From NCBI GenBank assembly GCA_910588825.1, contig CAJURF010000070.1:1-19363 (forward strand): a stretch of DNA of 19,363 nt, read 5' to 3'. Under the pieces are notes generated by a model. The model did no database searches. It was not told the DNA's origin and saw only the letters and a program-made list of their open reading frames with translations. Positions within the stretch are counted from its first letter, which is position 1. Each line of letters begins with the position of its first letter. Of this stretch, positions 15,737-19,363 are shown piece after piece. Made by a program: the position numbers and the translations under genes. The DNA comes from an uncultured Lachnospiraceae bacterium (GTDB lineage Bacteria; Bacillota; Clostridia; Lachnospirales; Lachnospiraceae).

Positions 15737-18358
15737 ATGAATTACGGAAAAAAAGCTATTCTAAAGAAACGAAAAGCCCTGACCTCCCGTTCTTCCATGA
15801 TGGGAACAAGAGCCAATGTATCTCTAATAAGAATTCTGTTTTTATCACTTATCATGCTCTGTGTGGTATGCCTGTGTATCGGAATCGGTTCCTTTAAAGG
15901 TATCATTGATAATGCCCCGAAGGTTTCAGAAGTGAATATTACCCCTCTGGGAGCCGCTACCTTTATCTACGACGAAGACGGAAACCGGCTGCAGAAACTG
16001 ACTGCACCCACCTCAAACCGGATGCCTGTGGCCATTGAACAAATCCCCGAAGATATGCAGCATGCAGTGGTTGCTATAGAGGATGAGCGTTTCTATGAGC
16101 ACAATGGGATTGATGTGCGCGGTATCTTAAGAGCCGCGGTGAGAGGCATCACCAACATGGATTTCTCTGAAGGCGCCAGCACCATTACCCAGCAGCTTCT
16201 GAAAAACAATGTATTTACTAACTGGACCAAGGAATCCAGCCAGATTGAAAAGTTCAAACGGAAGTTCCAGGAACAGTATCTGGCCATTCAAGTGGAAAAG
16301 GAAATCAACAACAAAGATGTGATCCTAGAAAACTATCTGAATACCATCAACCTGGGTGCCGGGACTTATGGGGTACAGGCTGCTTCCCAGCGGTATTTCG
16401 GAAAAGATGTGAAGGAGCTAAACTTGTCTGAATGTGCCACCATTGCAGGAATTACCCAGAACCCTACCCGCTATAACCCCATCATGTACCCGGAGGAAAA
16501 TGCCAAACGGCGCAAATCAGTTCTGGAGCACATGCTGGACCAGGGTTACATTTCCCAGTACGAATTTGACAACGCCCTGGATGACAATGTATACGACAGG
16601 ATCCAGAGCACCAACCTGGAGGAATCTGAAGTTACCGTGTATTCTTATTTCACGGACCATCTCACCGATGAGGTGATTGAAGACCTGCAGACTTTGAAAG
16701 GTTACTCCGAAAACGATGCCTACAACAATCTTTACAGCGGCGGTCTTAGGATTTATACCACCCAGGACCCGGAGATACAGAAAATTGTAGATGAAGAATA
16801 CAAGAACCCGGAGAATTTTCCGGAACATATCGAATACGCTCTGGATTACAGCCTGACTACCGTGAATCCCCAGGGGGAAGAGGCAAACTACAGCAAGGAA
16901 ATGATGACCATTTATTTCCAGGACAATGTGGACCCAAACTTTGACCTTCTCTTCGACTCCCCGGAGGAAGGACAGGCATGTATTGACCAGTATAAAGCGG
17001 CTATTCTGGCAGACGGCAGCCAGCAGGTGGCGGAACGGGTGAATTTTTCTCCCCAGCCTCAGTCCTCTCTGACCATCATTGACCAGAAAACCGGACATGT
17101 AAAGGCAATCCAGGGAGGACGCGGTGAGAAGTCTGCCAGCCTGGTTCTCAACCGGGCAACCGATTCCACCTGCCAGCCTGGTTCCACTTTTAAGCTGCCG
17201 GCTGTCTACGCCCCGGCACTGGATGCCATGAATAAAACACTGGCAACCACTTATGTGGATGAGCCTTACAAATACACCGACGGAGCACCTGTAAAAAATG
17301 CCGACAATATCTACCGGGGTCCCACCACAATCCGAAAAGCCATCCAGGATTCCGTCAACGTGGTTGCGGTGAAATGCTTGACTGAGCTCACACCTCAGCT
17401 TTCTTATGAATATATTAAGAATTTTGGATTTACTACTGTCATTGAGCGCGAAGTACAGGAAAACGGAGATGTGTGGTCTGACCTTTATCAATCCATGGCT
17501 TTAGGCGGCCTCACCCGGGGCGTCACCAATTTGGAACTCTGTGCCTCCTATGCGGCCATTGCCAACGGCGGAAAGTATATCAAACCTACTTTTTATACAA
17601 AGATTACAGACGCAGACGGAAATGTAATCATAGATAATACCACCGCTTCCACAACGGTAATCCGTGAGGCAACCGCCTGGCTTTTGACCAGCGCCATGCA
17701 GGACGTGGTAAAATACGGAACCGCCACCTCCCAGCAGCTGTCCAACATGCCGGTTGCCGGGAAAACGGGTACTACAGAGTATTATAATAATCTGTGGTTT
17801 GCCGGGTATACGCCTTATTATACCTGTACCGTGTGGGCCGGATACGACAACAACGAGCGGCTGCCGGATCAATATATGTACCGGAATTACCACAAGATTT
17901 TGTGGAAAAGTATTATGTCACGGATACATGAAGACCTGGAGTATGAAGAATTCACCATGCCGGATTCTGTGAAAAAGACTACCGTGTGTTCTGCAACCGG
18001 GAAACTGCCCTCCAATGGCTGTCCCACTATCACGGATTATTTTGAGACTGCCACACTGCCCACCGGCTACTGCAACGGCGACCATTCCGGAGCGGCAGTT
18101 CCCAATCCTACAGAGACACCCACGGAAACACCCACAGCCACACCTACACCTGCACCCACAGAGTCTTCCAACGCGGCACCGTCGGAATCTTCCAATGCCG
18201 CCCCGGGAGATACCGGTACAGATGAGGACAGTACGGCTCCTCCGGATTCCGATTCTACACAGGCCGATACACCGGATGTGGGAGCAGGGACAGACACCGA
18301 AAATGCCGGAACTGCTCCGGATACGGAGACTGATGAAAATGCAGGGGCGCCGTTGTAA
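15737..18358 (+). CDS. Class A penicillin-binding protein (PBP1A-like transglycosylase/transpeptidase)
   Basis: An 873-residue bifunctional peptidoglycan synthase. A basic cytoplasmic N-terminus precedes one membrane anchor at about 30-52. The glycosyltransferase domain has EDERFYEHNGID with catalytic E115, then GASTITQQLLKN (146-157) and a long ENYLNTINLGAGTYGVQAAS. The transpeptidase domain has the acylated serine in S483-T-F-K, S539-V-N and K676-T-G. After about 785 the tail is low-complexity: Thr-Pro repeats (PTETPTETPT), then Ser, Asp and Glu runs to the end, as in several Clostridia homologues. It polymerises glycan strands and cross-links peptides outside the membrane. All catalytic motifs are intact. 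It appears to be a single-gene unit. Confidence 0.95.
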   Translation: MNYGKKAILKKRKALTSRSSMMGTRANVSLIRILFLSLIMLCVVCLCIGIGSFKGIIDNAPKVSEVNITPLGAATFIYDEDGNRLQKLTAPTSNRMPVAIEQIPEDMQHAVVAIEDERFYEHNGIDVRGILRAAVRGITNMDFSEGASTITQQLLKNNVFTNWTKESSQIEKFKRKFQEQYLAIQVEKEINNKDVILENYLNTINLGAGTYGVQAASQRYFGKDVKELNLSECATIAGITQNPTRYNPIMYPEENAKRRKSVLEHMLDQGYISQYEFDNALDDNVYDRIQSTNLEESEVTVYSYFTDHLTDEVIEDLQTLKGYSENDAYNNLYSGGLRIYTTQDPEIQKIVDEEYKNPENFPEHIEYALDYSLTTVNPQGEEANYSKEMMTIYFQDNVDPNFDLLFDSPEEGQACIDQYKAAILADGSQQVAERVNFSPQPQSSLTIIDQKTGHVKAIQGGRGEKSASLVLNRATDSTCQPGSTFKLPAVYAPALDAMNKTLATTYVDEPYKYTDGAPVKNADNIYRGPTTIRKAIQDSVNVVAVKCLTELTPQLSYEYIKNFGFTTVIEREVQENGDVWSDLYQSMALGGLTRGVTNLELCASYAAIANGGKYIKPTFYTKITDADGNVIIDNTTASTTVIREATAWLLTSAMQDVVKYGTATSQQLSNMPVAGKTGTTEYYNNLWFAGYTPYYTCTVWAGYDNNERLPDQYMYRNYHKILWKSIMSRIHEDLEYEEFTMPDSVKKTTVCSATGKLPSNGCPTITDYFETATLPTGYCNGDHSGAAVPNPTETPTETPTATPTPAPTESSNAAPSESSNAAPGDTGTDEDSTAPPDSDSTQADTPDVGAGTDTENAGTAPDTETDENAGAPL

Positions 18359-18385
18359 AGTGAATTTTATAAGACAAATCTCAAT

Positions 18386-18420
18386 CGAGCAGGCAGGAAT
18401 ATTCAGTGGCTGCCTGCTCG
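18386..18420. terminator. Perfect 11-bp stem-loop after the penicillin-binding protein gene
   Basis: CGAGCAGGCAG (18386-18396) and CTGCCTGCTCG (18410-18420) pair perfectly 28 bases past the stop. An A-run rather than a U-run follows on the plus strand, so it could be a 3' end stabiliser or a U-less terminator. Confidence 0.4.
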
Positions 18421-18429
18421 AAAATAGAC

Positions 18430-18459
18430 AAAAAAGAAAGCTGCTTCAACGAAAGCAGC
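18430..18459 (-). terminator. Minus-strand terminator-like hairpin
   Basis: GCTGCTT (18440-18446) and AAGCAGC (18453-18459) form a 7-bp stem, followed on the minus strand by TTTCTTTTTT. No minus-strand gene ends nearby; the closest is the glucokinase about 700 bases away, on the far side of the toxin-antitoxin pair. Confidence 0.5.
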
Positions 18460-18503
18460 CTATCTTGCAAAATCTGCATATAATATTCATGGGAGGCAAT
18501 ATT

Positions 18504-18746
18504 ATGAACATTAACAACAAGACAATGGTTTCTATCTCTGAAGCCAGTCAGAATTTTTCTAAAGTGACACATCTGGTGGACCAATATGGTTCTGCTATTA
18601 TCACAAAAAATAATGCGCCAAGATATGTTATCCTTGAATTCAATCAGGCTGACGAAATTCAGGCCGCATCCACAGATGATGTTATTTCTGTTTCTAAAAA
18701 ACTGTTGAAACGAAACCGTGCTGTATACGAGGAACTTTCCAAATGA
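18504..18746 (+). CDS. phd: Phd/YefM-family antitoxin
   Basis: An 80-residue antitoxin. The N-terminal half has the Phd/YefM DNA-binding fold pattern: MVSISEASQNFSKVTHLVDQYG, then AIITKNNAPRYVILEF. The C-terminal part, VISVSKKLLKRNRAVYEELSK, is the flexible helix that in this family wraps and inhibits the Doc toxin. It normally also represses its own promoter. GGGAGG lies 7 bases before the ATG. Its stop overlaps the toxin start by 4 bases (ATGA), which couples their translation. It appears intact even though the toxin is not. Confidence 0.88.
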   Translation: MNINNKTMVSISEASQNFSKVTHLVDQYGSAIITKNNAPRYVILEFNQADEIQAASTDDVISVSKKLLKRNRAVYEELSK

Positions 18747-19124
18747 AAATACTAACACCAGAGCAAATCCTAATACTCCATAAGGATCTGATGGAGCAGA
18801 GCGGCGGTTTATGCGGCATCCGTGATAAAAATCTTTTCAACTCAGCAGTCAATGCACCATTTCAATCTTTTAACGGACAGGATTTATATCCCACACTTCT
18901 GGAAAAAGCGACACGGCTTGGATACGGGCTTATCAACAACCATCCTTTTATTGACGGAAATAAGCGGACCGGAACCCACGCCATGCTCGTTTTCCTAGGT
19001 GTCAACCAAGTCTTTTCTAGAATATGACGATGCTGCTCTCATAGAAACCATTTTAAGAGTGGCTGCTGGAACTTTGAATGAAAAACATCTCCTGGCCTGG
19101 CTTCAAGAGCACATTATTCCATGA
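18743..19124 (+). pseudogene. doc: Doc-family (Fic fold) toxin, frameshifted near the C-terminus
   Basis: Doc toxins use a Fic fold to phosphorylate elongation factor Tu and stop translation. The intact first part has the Fic motif HPFIDGNKRT with H67, preceded by KATRLGYGLINN. The frame ends early at the TGA at 19025-19027 after FSRI. Skipping one T in the TTTT run at 19012-19015 restores LEYDDAALIETILRVAAG and on to a stop at 19124, giving about 126 residues, the usual Doc length. The break removes about 36 C-terminal residues of the helical bundle but leaves the active-site motif. A sequencing error in the T-run is the main alternative. A truncated but partly active toxin is also possible. 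Confidence 0.8.
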
Positions 19125-19166
19125 ATCCAATAAGTAATCCATCTATTTTCAATTCTTATCACAGCC

Positions 19167-19363
19167 TTATCCTTGCAATACCAGCTTCGCAGCCCCATAA
19201 ATCCCCGCATCATTCCCAAGAACCGCCAGCTTAATAGGCGTATCTTTACAGGTGGGAAACGCCGCCTTTCGATATTCCTGCTGCACTGCTTCAATCAGAG
19301 GTTCTCCGGCTTTTGACACCCCGCCGCCGATCAGAATCACTTCCGGATCCGTCACACAGGCAA
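19167..19363 (-). CDS. ROK-family glucokinase, C-terminal part (runs off right edge)
   Basis: The last 65 residues of a ROK-family sugar kinase. TDPEVILIGGGVSKAGEPL is the conserved C-terminal segment near the end of the ATPase fold, and LAVLGNDAGIYGAAKLV is the characteristic terminal helix of Firmicutes glucokinases. The Cys-rich zinc motif and sugar-binding residues lie outside the window, so glucose specificity is assumed from the family. It converges with the penicillin-binding protein gene, with the toxin-antitoxin pair between them. No terminator is seen directly after the stop. Confidence 0.85.
   Translation of the reverse strand, partial: ACVTDPEVILIGGGVSKAGEPLIEAVQQEYRKAAFPTCKDTPIKLAVLGNDAGIYGAAKLVLQG

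Noticed and set aside
16517..17491. 324-residue open frame on the minus strand
   Set aside because: It lies wholly inside the penicillin-binding protein gene, which has all its motifs. It has no recognisable motif or ribosome site of its own.

Overview
The window looks like a chromosomal segment of a low-to-mid-GC Gram-positive anaerobe, most likely a gut Clostridia of the Lachnospiraceae type. This is an inference from gene content: strong AGGAGG-type ribosome binding sites, YesM/YesN-type two-component genes beside a CUT2 sugar ABC transporter, a class A penicillin-binding protein with a Thr/Pro/Ser tail, UroD-like and GcvT-like methyltransferase homologues, and the MKIRTDFVTNSSSSSF protein start. 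No rRNA, tRNA or CRISPR array was seen.

Left part (1-5921). A partial IS3-family element enters at the left edge on the minus strand. Next is a minus-strand gene fusing a flavin-reductase-like domain to a GcvT-like domain. A plus-strand pair follows: a small Ser-rich-start, Cys-cluster protein and a radical SAM/SPASM enzyme with an unusual N-terminal cysteine pattern. Beyond an inverted repeat lie two decayed genes on the minus strand: the C-terminus of a DUF1016/YhcG-like nuclease and a dynamin-like GTPase broken by frameshifts and lacking a start. They look like debris of a defence or mobile island.

Middle part (6000-15560). This is one sugar-sensing and transport locus. On the minus strand an ATPase - permease - lipoprotein operon of the MglA/MglC/MglB class ends in a clear terminator, followed by a UroD-family methyltransferase-like gene with its own terminator. 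Divergently, the plus strand carries a YesN-type response regulator, a YesM-type histidine kinase with almost no extracellular domain, and a protein with the layout of a tandem ABC ATPase in which nearly every catalytic motif is lost. I propose that the dead ATPase, the near-blind kinase and the divergent transporter form a transport-coupled sensory system. This is the strongest candidate here for something undescribed.

Right part (15600-19363). A class A penicillin-binding protein with a hairpin in its leader is followed by a Phd/Doc toxin-antitoxin pair whose toxin is frameshifted after its intact Fic motif. The end of a ROK-family glucokinase enters on the minus strand at the right edge. 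The toxin pair sits between two convergent housekeeping genes, which suggests an insertion.
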